Source: Desulfobacteraceae bacterium RAAP-1
GTDB taxonomy: Bacteria > Desulfobacterota > Desulfobacteria > Desulfobacterales > Desulfatirhabdiaceae
Direction: 5' to 3'
Assembly: GCA_001443525.1 (NCBI GenBank)
Contig: LKPX01000034.1
Location: 1-36,165 of the forward strand
DNA length: 36,165 bases
Made by a program: the position numbers and the translations under genes
Notes under the pieces: model-generated
Database searches by the model: none
Seen by the model: the letters and a program-made list of their open reading frames with translations, nothing else
Told to the model about the DNA's origin: nothing
Shown: piece after piece, positions 1 to 7,220 of the stretch
How positions within the stretch are numbered: position 1 is the first letter of the stretch
How the letters are laid out: every line of letters begins with the position of its first letter

Positions 1-70
1 CTGTGCCGCGATTCGACGTACTGAATGTACAGTCTCATCGCTGCTCGCTTGCTTTCGCGGTCTCAGTCCG
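1..70. repeat. 70-bp direct repeat, left copy
   Basis: Positions 1-70 are identical to 36096-36165, read base by base. Inside it the arms CCGCGA (near 6-11) and TCGCGG (near 55-60) are inverted, and the middle holds two GTAC tetramers around a short spacer, so the unit is a small palindromic element. No ORF of note crosses it. It is a different family from the 124-bp repeats elsewhere in the window. It could be a dispersed intergenic repeat at which the assembly ended, or an overlap of contig ends. Confidence 0.9.
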
Positions 71-162
71 AATGCTTGCTGGAATATCATTTTGAAAGCA
101 AAATGGAATTATCAGAAAAATGAAAGCCCCGATTCGTGATCTGCTATGATTTTTCGCTGAAG

Positions 163-185
163 AGCCTCAGATTGTGTCTGAGGCT
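163..185 (-). terminator. Hairpin just after trmO, possible terminator
   Basis: AGCCTCAGA (163-171) and TCTGAGGCT (177-185) form a perfect 9-bp stem with a 5-nt loop. It starts 2 nt after the trmO stop codon in the direction of transcription. The downstream tract on the minus strand is not U-rich, so this is either a weak terminator or an RNA 3'-end stabiliser. Confidence 0.45.
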
Positions 186-186
186 G

Positions 187-615
187 TCATACCTTGTCGG
201 GAGTATTGTTTACCCAGTCGGGAAGCCGGATATCCGGAATATTGTCATACGGAATATAGCACTTGATGTCTATCAGCGGGGAACCGTCTCTGGCGTCAAT
301 GTCTTCCAGTTCGATCACCATGTCCCGGATAGCGGTAATGCGGCACAGGGCCAGCGCGATAAGGTTCGGCCGCATGGGAGAATGCGTGGCGAAAATACCG
401 GTTAATGGATTATGGGAATCCCTCCGGGGATGTACCTGACGTACTGCCCGCAATTGCGGCGTGTCGTTTTCATGAAACCAGTACAGCACATGAATGTGTG
501 AAAAACCATCCAGACCCAGCATGGCATCTTTATAGATATCATTTATTTCGATCCATGCCCGCTGATCATTTTTCCGGATGACACCGATGGCGGAAATATT
601 GAAGATTTTTTCCAT
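187..615 (-). CDS. trmO: TrmO/TsaA-family tRNA methyltransferase
   Basis: The 142-residue protein matches the TrmO (TsaA, UPF0066) fold family, whose characterised member adds the N6-methyl group to threonylcarbamoyladenosine at position 37 of tRNA using S-adenosylmethionine. Visible family signatures are the opening IGVIRK strand, the DGFSHIHVLYWFHEND segment near residues 35-51, and the central GIFATHSPMRPN block around residues 73-84, which is the hallmark of the family. The length fits the core domain without the C-terminal extension of E. coli TrmO. Some relatives with only the core are annotated simply as SAM-dependent methyltransferases and may have other substrates. The ATG at 615 has only a weak ribosome binding site. 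The gene is divergent from livK. Confidence 0.85.
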   Translation of the reverse strand: MEKIFNISAIGVIRKNDQRAWIEINDIYKDAMLGLDGFSHIHVLYWFHENDTPQLRAVRQVHPRRDSHNPLTGIFATHSPMRPNLIALALCRITAIRDMVIELEDIDARDGSPLIDIKCYIPYDNIPDIRLPDWVNNTPDKV

Positions 616-679
616 GTGATTGCTCTCGTGATTGTGCTTTTGTAGTTTCAGAAGCAGTAAACAGAAAGTAAAATAAACG

Positions 680-709
680 TTGACACAGGATTCGACTTTA
701 GTTTAGAAA
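680..709 (+). promoter_or_regulatory. Candidate sigma-70 promoter upstream of livK
   Basis: A perfect -35 hexamer TTGACA (680-685) is followed after 18 nt by TAGAAA (704-709), which matches four of six positions of the -10 consensus. It points toward livK and would give a leader of more than 230 nt. The match was made by eye only. Confidence 0.35.
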
Positions 710-880
710 ATCTGAAAAGTAAATAAATGAAAGAAGCTAATATACTGATTCGAAATCATTGACTGGCATTGAGGTGTCATTTGAGCGGTTGCCGTCCGTC
801 TGGCGATAATGGCATCAGGGTTTTATGCGCTGAACATGCCGTTTTCATCTGATTGGCATGCAAAGTGAGGGGGATTATAG

Positions 881-898
881 CGGAAATCGTGATTTCCG
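881..898. promoter_or_regulatory. Operator-like palindrome before livK
   Basis: CGGAAATCGTGATTTCCG has two perfect 8-base inverted arms around a 2-base centre. A 2-nt loop is too tight for an RNA hairpin, so the symmetry suggests a dimeric DNA-binding protein. It lies 54 bp before the livK start codon. The regulator is not identified. Confidence 0.5.
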
Positions 899-952
899 GT
901 AAAAATGTGATCCTGTATTCAACGATTGAAAACATTGCATAAAGGGGGAAGT

Positions 953-2074
953 ATGACAAAAAGATGGTGCGCAGTGGCGGTAGTGATGATGGCGGCTTTA
1001 ATTGGGGCGTGGAGCGTCGCTCCGGTTTTTGCAGAAGGCGATATCAAGGTGGGCATTATGGCGCCAACCACTGGTTCGGAGGCGACATATGGCAAAGATA
1101 TGGAAAACGCCATTTCGTTAGCAGTAGCTGAAATCAACGCCAAAGGGGGACTGCTGGGAAAACAGGTGGTTACCACAACGGGTGACGATGCCTGCGATCC
1201 GCAGCAGGGCGCATCTGCAGCCAGCAAACTGGTATCCGAAGGTGTTGTAGCTGTGGTCGGCGGATATTGTTCCGGCTCCACACTGCCTACCCTGAAAATT
1301 TATGGCGATGCCGGTATTCCCATTATCATTACCGCAGCCAATTCCAGTAAATTGAGCGGAGCGAATCCGGGAAATGCTTTCCAGATCAACAGCACCGGAT
1401 CGGATCAGGCTATTACCGCGGTGAATCTGTTCAAGGAGAAAAAAGTCAAAAAACTGGCTATTGTTGATCAGGGTGATGGATATTCCGCAGATTTGGCGGC
1501 CCTCACTGCAAAAAAATGGAAAGAAATGGGCAATGAGGTTGTCGCTGTTGAGGTGATCAACAAAGGCGAGCAGGATGATTCAGCGCTGGTAACCCGGTTG
1601 AACAGCAAGGCGCCGGACGCCATTTTCTGGACAGCCTACTATGCGGACGGGGCGCTTTTGATCAAACAGCTTCGTCAGAGTGGTTATCATAAGTTGATTG
1701 CTGTCGGTGATGGTTCCAATTCCCCCAAACTGATGGAACTTGCCGGACCGGCGGCTGAAGGCGTTTTCTGCTTTTCAAATCCTATTGTCGAGTATTTGCC
1801 TGCAGCTAAAACCTTTGGTGAAACCTACAAGAAAAAATTCGGTCAGGATCCGGGACCGTACTCCGCCCTTGCATATGATGGCATGAACCTTTTGGCGGAT
1901 GCCATTAAAAGAGCCAAATCCGCAGATAAGGCAGCTATCATGAAAGCATTAAAAGAAACCAAGGATTTTAATGGAATAGCCGGGCCGATATCGTTTAACC
2001 CGGACCAGACGCTTGCTCGAAGCAATTTCGTCGTGCTGGTTGCCAAAGGCAATGCCTGGTCTCTTTACAAATAA
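953..2074 (+). CDS. livK: Branched-chain amino acid ABC transporter, substrate-binding protein
   Basis: This periplasmic binding protein of the LivJ/LivK (ANF-receptor-like, type I) family delivers leucine, isoleucine, valine or a related compound to the LivHMGF importer. I chose the ATG at 953 because AAAGGGGGAA lies just upstream; a TTG at 926 would add nine residues before the signal peptide. Residues 1 to about 27 form a typical Sec signal peptide ending near VFA-E. The mature protein starts with the family's IKVGIMAPTTGSEATYGKDM strand and helix, followed by the GGLLGKQV and VVAVVGGYCSGST motifs. The 373-residue length is normal. Exact ligand specificity cannot be read from the sequence; this family also binds amides, urea and aromatic acids. 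It is followed by a repeat and a terminator, so it is probably transcribed more strongly than the permease genes. Confidence 0.93.
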   Translation: MTKRWCAVAVVMMAALIGAWSVAPVFAEGDIKVGIMAPTTGSEATYGKDMENAISLAVAEINAKGGLLGKQVVTTTGDDACDPQQGASAASKLVSEGVVAVVGGYCSGSTLPTLKIYGDAGIPIIITAANSSKLSGANPGNAFQINSTGSDQAITAVNLFKEKKVKKLAIVDQGDGYSADLAALTAKKWKEMGNEVVAVEVINKGEQDDSALVTRLNSKAPDAIFWTAYYADGALLIKQLRQSGYHKLIAVGDGSNSPKLMELAGPAAEGVFCFSNPIVEYLPAAKTFGETYKKKFGQDPGPYSALAYDGMNLLADAIKRAKSADKAAIMKALKETKDFNGIAGPISFNPDQTLARSNFVVLVAKGNAWSLYK

Positions 2075-2089
2075 CAATAACAAAATGAT

Positions 2090-2244
2090 GACGACTTCGT
2101 AAAAAGTCCGCATGCAGCGCTTGCGCCGCATCCTTCGTCATTGCAGCGTACGACAAGTACGCTTCATCCCTTGCGGATTTGCGCGCCTTGCCTGCGAACA
2201 TTTTACGAAGCCGTCTGAAAATCGGCTTTTTACGAAGCCGTCAA
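2090..2244 (-). repeat. MITE-like palindromic repeat, copy A with extension
   Basis: The core (2090-2215, 126 bp) reads, on the minus strand, as the same element as 20235-20358 and 30525-30648. Its ends are inverted: GACGACTTCGTAAAAAGT at 2090 and ACGAAGCCGTC at 2205-2215. A second, partial end follows at 2216-2244 (GGCTTTTTACGAAGCCGTC). Internal landmarks are GCGTAC/GTACGC arms in the middle and AAGGCGCGCAAATCC on the minus strand. It has no coding capacity. It sits 15 nt after the livK stop and directly before the livK terminator. Confidence 0.88.
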
Positions 2245-2253
2245 TATTTCATG

Positions 2254-2301
2254 GCATACGCCATATTCCCCAGCATTTCCGGGTATGGCGTATGCTTTTT
2301 T
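2254..2301 (+). terminator. Strong intrinsic terminator between livK and livH
   Basis: GCATACGCCATA (2254-2265) pairs perfectly with TATGGCGTATGC (2284-2295) to give a 12-bp stem, followed at once by TTTTTTA. The loop is 18 nt. This is a textbook rho-independent terminator in the livK direction, 180 nt after the livK stop and 55 nt before livH, so it should limit read-through into livHMGF. Confidence 0.85.
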
Positions 2302-2356
2302 ATGCACACATTTTGCGATGACTCTTCATCGACAACGTCATGCAAGGGGCTATTCT

Positions 2357-3271
2357 GTGTCAAATCTGGATATTATCGCTCAGCAGTTTTTCAATGGGCT
2401 GATATTGGGGTCTTTTTACAGTCTGGTGGCGCTCGGCTATTCCATGGTATATGGAATCATCAAACTTCTCAATTTCGCCCACGGGGACATTTACATGGTA
2501 GGAGCGTTTACAGGATTCGCCCTGTTGTCCGTAGTCAGCGGCTTTCTGGGAAACGGATGGGGTGGCATTGTCGTTTCTATGGTACTGGCCATGATCGCCG
2601 TCGGGTTTCTGGGGGTACTGATTCAGCGGGTTGCGTATCGTCCGATGCTGAATGCGCCCCGGCTTTCCATCCTGATCACGGCGCTGGCGGTTTCCATCAT
2701 CCTGTACAATACGGCGATGGTGCTGACTCACGGGGAGTTCAAGGCTTTTACCGTAGGGCTGGGCTATGATGGTGTGCAACTTGGTGATGTATTTGTCACC
2801 TATACCCAGATGGTGCTGGTGACCGCAACGGCCGTACTGATGTTGATTTTGCACCTGTTTATCAGTAAAACCATGTATGGCAAAGCCATGCGCGCCATAT
2901 CCATCGACCAGGACGCCTGCCGGCTTATGGGGATCGATGTCAACATGGTGATTGCGGTAACGTTCTTTATCGGCTCTGCGCTGGCGGCTGCGGCGGGCGT
3001 CATGGCAGGGGTTTATTATGGCCGCATCGAGTTTTCGATGGGCTTTCTGATTGGTCTCAAGGCGTTCACAGCCGCGGTGATCGGCGGCATCGGCAGTATT
3101 CCGGGCGCCATGCTGGGAGGGCTGGTTCTTGGGATGCTGGAGTCGTTCGGAACGCAGATTTCGTTTGTGGGCAGTGAATGGAAGGATGTGTTTGCATTCG
3201 GTATATTGATTTTGCTGCTGGTGTTCAAGCCGACCGGTCTTTTGGGCAGAACCGAGATAGAAAGGATGTGA
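2357..3271 (+). CDS. livH: Branched-chain amino acid ABC transporter permease LivH
   Basis: This inner-membrane permease forms one half of the Liv channel, together with LivM. The GTG at 2357 is taken as start because AAGGGG lies just before it and because the product then begins SNLDIIAQQFFNGLILGSFYSL, the usual start of LivH; upstream in-frame codons would add 24 unrelated residues across the terminator region. Hydrophobic segments repeat through the whole protein. The GIIKLLNFAHGDIYMVGAF stretch (about residues 35-53) and the MRAISIDQDACRLMGID cytoplasmic loop (about residues 180-196), where the ATPase docks, are family hallmarks. The length of 304 residues is normal. The stop is separated from the livM start by 5 nt, so the two are cotranscribed. 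Confidence 0.93.
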   Translation: MSNLDIIAQQFFNGLILGSFYSLVALGYSMVYGIIKLLNFAHGDIYMVGAFTGFALLSVVSGFLGNGWGGIVVSMVLAMIAVGFLGVLIQRVAYRPMLNAPRLSILITALAVSIILYNTAMVLTHGEFKAFTVGLGYDGVQLGDVFVTYTQMVLVTATAVLMLILHLFISKTMYGKAMRAISIDQDACRLMGIDVNMVIAVTFFIGSALAAAAGVMAGVYYGRIEFSMGFLIGLKAFTAAVIGGIGSIPGAMLGGLVLGMLESFGTQISFVGSEWKDVFAFGILILLLVFKPTGLLGRTEIERM

Positions 3272-3276
3272 ATCAG

Positions 3277-4284
3277 ATGAAATCCCGAAATTCGTCGGCT
3301 GAACCGGAATTGCAGGCAGCGTCTTCCAAAGGCGATCGCGTTTCGCCGCAGCTGCATTTATGGATGAACCGTCTGTATCCATACCGTAAATTCGGATATG
3401 CCGTTTTGGCTGTGCTGTTGACAGGCATCCCTCTGATCGCCAACAACTACATTCTCGAAGTGTTGAGCAACGCCTGGTTTTATGTCGTTCTGTGCCTTGG
3501 ACTGAATATTGTTGTCGGATACGCGGGGCTTCTGGATCTGGGGTATGCCGCATTTTTTGCGGTAGGCGCCTATACTACCGGAATTCTGACATCCCATTTC
3601 GGCGTCAATTTCTGGTTGACCATCCCTTGCGCCATTGTCCTGGCGTCTCTGGCGGGCGTCATTATCGGTGGACCGACGCTGAGACTTCGCAGCGATTATC
3701 TGGCGATTGTCACTCTGGGATTTGGCGAGATCGTCAGAATCGCCGCCAGAAATTTGAAAATTACCGGAGGCGCCAGCGGCCTTATCGGCATCAACCGTCC
3801 GGTTTTTTTCGGTGTGGAGCTGAATCAGATATATCATTACTATTATGCGTTTTTGATTCTGGCGGTCATTGCGGTGTTCGCTGCTTACAGACTTCAGCAT
3901 TCCAGATTGGGCAGAGCGTGGCAGTATGTCCGCGAAGATGAAGACGCAGCTGAGGCCATGGGCATCGATCGTGTGGCGGTGAAGTTGTGTGCGTATGTTA
4001 TTGGAGCGGTTTTTGCGGGCATCGCCGGATGTTTTTTTGCGGCCAAGATGACGGCCATTTCGCCGGAAACATTTACGTTTAGTCAGTCTGTGCTGATCCT
4101 GCTGGGGGTTGTATTCGGCGGTATGGGAAAGATTCCCGGCGTGATTATAGGAGCGCTGGCGCTGGTTTTCTTCCCGGAAGTATTTCGTGCGATCGGCACC
4201 ATGAGGATTCTGGTGTTCGGGATTGTGATGCTCATCATCATGCTGTACAGACCTCAGGGAATATGGCCGGAACATAGAAACTGA
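3277..4284 (+). CDS. livM: Branched-chain amino acid ABC transporter permease LivM
   Basis: This is the second Liv permease subunit. The ATG at 3277 has AAAGGA about ten bases upstream and starts 5 nt after livH; it gives a protein of 335 residues. The first 40 or so residues are polar (a cytoplasmic extension), then hydrophobic helices begin at LVVLLT-like segments. Family signatures are GLNIVVGYAGLLDLGYAAFFAVGAY, LRLRSDYLAIVTLGFGEIVRI and the docking loop YVREDEDAAEAMGID. The C-terminus LYRPQGIWPE is typical. It is normally paired one to one with LivH. An 86-nt gap follows before livG. Confidence 0.93.
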   Translation: MKSRNSSAEPELQAASSKGDRVSPQLHLWMNRLYPYRKFGYAVLAVLLTGIPLIANNYILEVLSNAWFYVVLCLGLNIVVGYAGLLDLGYAAFFAVGAYTTGILTSHFGVNFWLTIPCAIVLASLAGVIIGGPTLRLRSDYLAIVTLGFGEIVRIAARNLKITGGASGLIGINRPVFFGVELNQIYHYYYAFLILAVIAVFAAYRLQHSRLGRAWQYVREDEDAAEAMGIDRVAVKLCAYVIGAVFAGIAGCFFAAKMTAISPETFTFSQSVLILLGVVFGGMGKIPGVIIGALALVFFPEVFRAIGTMRILVFGIVMLIIMLYRPQGIWPEHRN

Positions 4285-4370
4285 CAGTAAGGCGGTAATT
4301 GTCCGGTTTCTGCATTGCTATCCAGATATTAATTTTTTGCATGTTCACCAAAATGGGTGAAGGACAAGTC

Positions 4371-5147
4371 ATGGCGCTTTTGGAGGTCAAAAAAATAAAC
4401 TTGAGTTTTGGCGGTCTCAAGGTGATTGATTCCCTCAGTTTTGCAGTGGAAGAAAATGCTATTGTGAGCCTGATCGGGCCGAACGGTGCGGGAAAGACAT
4501 CGGTATTCAATTGTCTGACAGGATTTTATCGCCCCAATGACGGAGATATCCTGTTCGCAGACCGTTCCATTGCACGCCGGAAACCCCATAAGATCACGCA
4601 GGGAGGTTTGGCCAGAACATTTCAGAATCTGCGTCTGTTTAAAAATATGACTGTACTGGAAAATGTGATGTCCGGTATGCACTGCAGAACATCTGCAGGG
4701 GTTGTGGGCGCGTTGTTCAGACCCGGTTTCCAGCGTCGGGAAGAGGCGCTGATTCGAAAGGTCAGTGAAGACTGTCTGGAATTTGTGGGCATTCTCGATC
4801 AGAAAGACCGCTACGCCAGCAATCTTCCTTATGGTGATCAGCGTCGTGTGGAGTGGGCCAGGGCGCTGGCGACCCATCCTCGGCTGATTCTCTTTGACGA
4901 ACCTGCCGCAGGTCTCAACTATGACGAAAAGGAACGACTGGTTCAGTTGATACACCGCATTCGCGATGAGCTTGGAATCACCGTTCTTTTGATCGAACAT
5001 GATATGGGGCTGGTAATGAAGATATCGGAGTGGATTTATGTGATCGATTATGGTCACAAGATTGCCGAGGGAACTGCGGATGATATCAAAAAAGATCCCC
5101 ATGTGATTGAAGCCTATCTTGGAAAGGACGAAAATGTGGCCGCATGA
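4371..5147 (+). CDS. livG: Branched-chain amino acid ABC transporter ATPase LivG
   Basis: This cytoplasmic ATP-hydrolysing subunit powers the Liv importer as a heterodimer with LivF. The ATG at 4371 follows GAAGGA by 7-8 nt and gives the normal N-terminus MALLEVKKINLSFGGLKVI; the upstream in-frame start would add 24 residues of no family resemblance. Visible motifs are Walker A GPNGAGKTS, a Q-loop in the LARTFQNLRLFKNMTVLENV segment, the signature LPYGDQRRVEWARAL (a variant of LSYGQQ), Walker B LILFDEP and the switch histidine in LIEHDMG. The length of 258 residues is normal. It overlaps livF by 4 nt (ATGA). Confidence 0.94.
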   Translation: MALLEVKKINLSFGGLKVIDSLSFAVEENAIVSLIGPNGAGKTSVFNCLTGFYRPNDGDILFADRSIARRKPHKITQGGLARTFQNLRLFKNMTVLENVMSGMHCRTSAGVVGALFRPGFQRREEALIRKVSEDCLEFVGILDQKDRYASNLPYGDQRRVEWARALATHPRLILFDEPAAGLNYDEKERLVQLIHRIRDELGITVLLIEHDMGLVMKISEWIYVIDYGHKIAEGTADDIKKDPHVIEAYLGKDENVAA

Positions 5148-5860
5148 GTGAAACGGTCCTGAAGCTGCATCATGTTGAAACATATTACGGACGGATTCAT
5201 GCCCTGCGCGGTGTCAGTCTGACGGTTCAGAAAGGGCAGATCGTAACGCTGCTGGGGGCCAACGGTGCGGGAAAGAGTACGACGCTCAAAACTATTTCCG
5301 GATTGGTGAAATGTGCTTCCGGTTCTGTTGAATTCATGGGAAAAGACATTTCGCGGAATCCCGCACACGATATTGTGCGCAGCGGGTTAATTCATGTTCC
5401 TGAGGGTCGGCGTATTTTCAAAGGGATGAGCATTCGTGAAAATCTGGATCTGGGTTCCTTTACCCTGAAAGATCATCGGGTTCGCCAGCAGCGGATAGAC
5501 CGGGTATTTGAATTGTTTCCGATTTTAAAAAAACGTCAGAAACAGGACGCAGGGCTTCTTTCCGGAGGCGAGCAGCAGATGCTGGCGATGGGCAGGGCGT
5601 TGATGTCCGATATCCGGCTGCTCCTTCTGGATGAACCGTCCATGGGGCTTGCTCCGTTTCTGGTGCAGGAGATCATGCGGGTCATCCGGCAGTTGAACGA
5701 CGACGGAGTGACCATCCTTCTGGTGGAGCAAAACGCAAAGACGGCTTTGAAACTTGCAGATTACGGTTATGTGCTGGAAACAGGGTGTATCGTTATGGAA
5801 GGCGACGGTCAGAGCCTGCAGCAGGATGAGAGTATCGTAAAGGCATATCTGGGAAGTTGA
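5144..5860 (+). CDS. livF: Branched-chain amino acid ABC transporter ATPase LivF
   Basis: This is the second Liv ATPase and the last gene of the importer. It starts at the ATGA overlap with livG, a sign of translational coupling. Motifs in order are Walker A GANGAGKST near residues 37-45, the GLIHVPEGRRIFKGMSIRENL Q-loop region typical of LivF, the signature LSGGEQQMLAMGRALM, Walker B LLLLDEPSMGLAP and the switch histidine replaced by the usual VEQN. The length of 238 residues matches the family. A 40-nt gap leads into pilC on the same strand, so read-through is possible although the functions differ. Confidence 0.95.
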   Translation: MSETVLKLHHVETYYGRIHALRGVSLTVQKGQIVTLLGANGAGKSTTLKTISGLVKCASGSVEFMGKDISRNPAHDIVRSGLIHVPEGRRIFKGMSIRENLDLGSFTLKDHRVRQQRIDRVFELFPILKKRQKQDAGLLSGGEQQMLAMGRALMSDIRLLLLDEPSMGLAPFLVQEIMRVIRQLNDDGVTILLVEQNAKTALKLADYGYVLETGCIVMEGDGQSLQQDESIVKAYLGS

Positions 5861-5900
5861 TCGTTCAGTTATCTTGAAAGACAGAGGGGGGAGGGGAACC

Positions 5901-7112
5901 ATGCCGGTATTCCAGTGGGTGGGTAAAAACGCTAAAGGTCAGGTCAGAAAAGGGGAGACTGAAGCCGCCAATGAGACGGCGGTGAGATCTCAACTGGCGA
6001 AAAACCACATCACTCCAACCAAGATCAAGTTGAAACCCAAAGATCTATTTGAAAATATTACAATTTTTCAGCCTGCCATTGTCGAAAAAGATATCATCGT
6101 GTTTGCCAGGCAGTTTTCCACCATGATTGACGCGGGCTTACCCATTGTGCAGTGTCTGGATATTTTGTACAGCCAGCAGGAAAAAAAATCCTTCAGAAAC
6201 ATGCTCATGGAAATCAAGGAATCAGTTGAAAGCGGCAGTACTCTTGCGGATTCCCTGAAAAAGTACCCCCGTCACTTCGATGATCTGTTTGTCAACATGA
6301 TTGCCGCCGGAGAGGCTGGCGGTATATTGGATACCATATTGAAGCGTCTTTCCGGATACATGGAAAAAGCGGCAAAACTCAAGGGCAAGGTCAAGGGGGC
6401 CATGACCTATCCGATTGTCACCCTGATTATTGCCTTTCTTGTTCTTACGGTCATTCTGGTGTTCGTTATTCCCGTTTTTCAACAGATGTTCGCTGATTTC
6501 GGTAAGGCGCTGCCCCTGCCGACCCAGATCGTTGTCAACATGAGCAATTTCGTGAAGAGCAAGATTTTGTACATTCTCGGCTTCATGGTTTTATTTTTCA
6601 TCGCGTTCAGACGTTTTTATAAAACGCCCAAGGGCCGGATTGTGGTGGACAAGCTGGTGCTGTTTCTTCCGGTGATCGGAATGCTGATTCGGAAAGTTGC
6701 GGTAGCCAAGTTTACGCGCACGATGGGTACGATGCTGTCCAGCGGGGTCGCCATTCTGGATGCGCTGGATATTACGGCCAAGACATCCGGCAATAAAACC
6801 ATTGAAATGGCGCTTTATGATGTGCGGTCATCCATTGCAGAAGGCCAGACGATGGCGGAGCCGCTTTCTGAAAGCGGCGTTTTCCCTCCGATGGTATGCC
6901 AGATGATTTCGGTGGGGGAATCTACGGGCGCGCTGGATGCCATGCTGAGCAAAATTGCCGATTTTTATGACGAAGAAGTGGACCAGGCCGTCGAAAATCT
7001 TACCTCTCTGATCGAGCCCTTTATGCTGGTGTTTCTGGGAGTGACCATCGGCGGGCTGGTGATATCCATGTACCTGCCCATTTTCAAGCTGGCGGGTGCG
7101 ATTTCAGGATAG
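5901..7112 (+). CDS. pilC: PilC/GspF-family inner-membrane platform protein
   Basis: This is the polytopic membrane platform of type IV pilus or type II secretion machines; it couples the cytoplasmic ATPases to pilin insertion and removal. The ATG at 5901 follows a GAGGGGAACC purine tract; an upstream TTG would add nine residues. The N-terminus MPVFQWVGKNAKGQVRKGE is the usual PilC start. Two T2SSF domains are visible: the first around residues 65-190 (FARQFSTMIDAGLPIVQCLDIL) and the second around 270-395 (FTRTMGTMLSSGVAILDALDI), each followed by strong hydrophobic helices, and the ending IYLPIFKLAG-like segment is typical. The 403-residue length is normal for PilC. No pilB, pilT or pilin gene lies nearby, so the assignment to pili rather than secretion follows the PilS-like neighbour and is less certain. 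Confidence 0.88.
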   Translation: MPVFQWVGKNAKGQVRKGETEAANETAVRSQLAKNHITPTKIKLKPKDLFENITIFQPAIVEKDIIVFARQFSTMIDAGLPIVQCLDILYSQQEKKSFRNMLMEIKESVESGSTLADSLKKYPRHFDDLFVNMIAAGEAGGILDTILKRLSGYMEKAAKLKGKVKGAMTYPIVTLIIAFLVLTVILVFVIPVFQQMFADFGKALPLPTQIVVNMSNFVKSKILYILGFMVLFFIAFRRFYKTPKGRIVVDKLVLFLPVIGMLIRKVAVAKFTRTMGTMLSSGVAILDALDITAKTSGNKTIEMALYDVRSSIAEGQTMAEPLSESGVFPPMVCQMISVGESTGALDAMLSKIADFYDEEVDQAVENLTSLIEPFMLVFLGVTIGGLVISMYLPIFKLAGAISG

Positions 7113-7220
7113 ATCGTCATTTCGAAGCCATTGTTGTACATCAGCGTTTTCAGCCGCAAAACGCATGGTGAGGTTGCGTGACGAAGTCCTGTAATCTCCT
7201 GTTGTTTTCCCTGTACTGGA

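Larger units (their letters stand above)
616..952. other. Intergenic region between trmO and livK
   Basis: This 337-bp divergent spacer has no convincing gene; the short minus-strand frame at 777-959 has no recognisable protein. It is AT-rich around 640-760. It holds a candidate promoter at 680-709 and a palindromic operator-like site at 881-898, both described separately. The long leader in front of livK leaves room for regulation by a DNA-binding protein. Confidence 0.6.

Noticed and set aside
2360-3553. Long minus-strand frame of 397 codons opposite livH and livM
   Set aside because: Its translation is rich in His, Gln and Arg with no domain, as expected for the antisense of membrane-protein genes. 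The plus-strand genes are certain.
3358-4275. Minus-strand frame of 305 codons opposite livM
   Set aside because: Low-complexity, polar translation without family resemblance; antisense shadow of livM.
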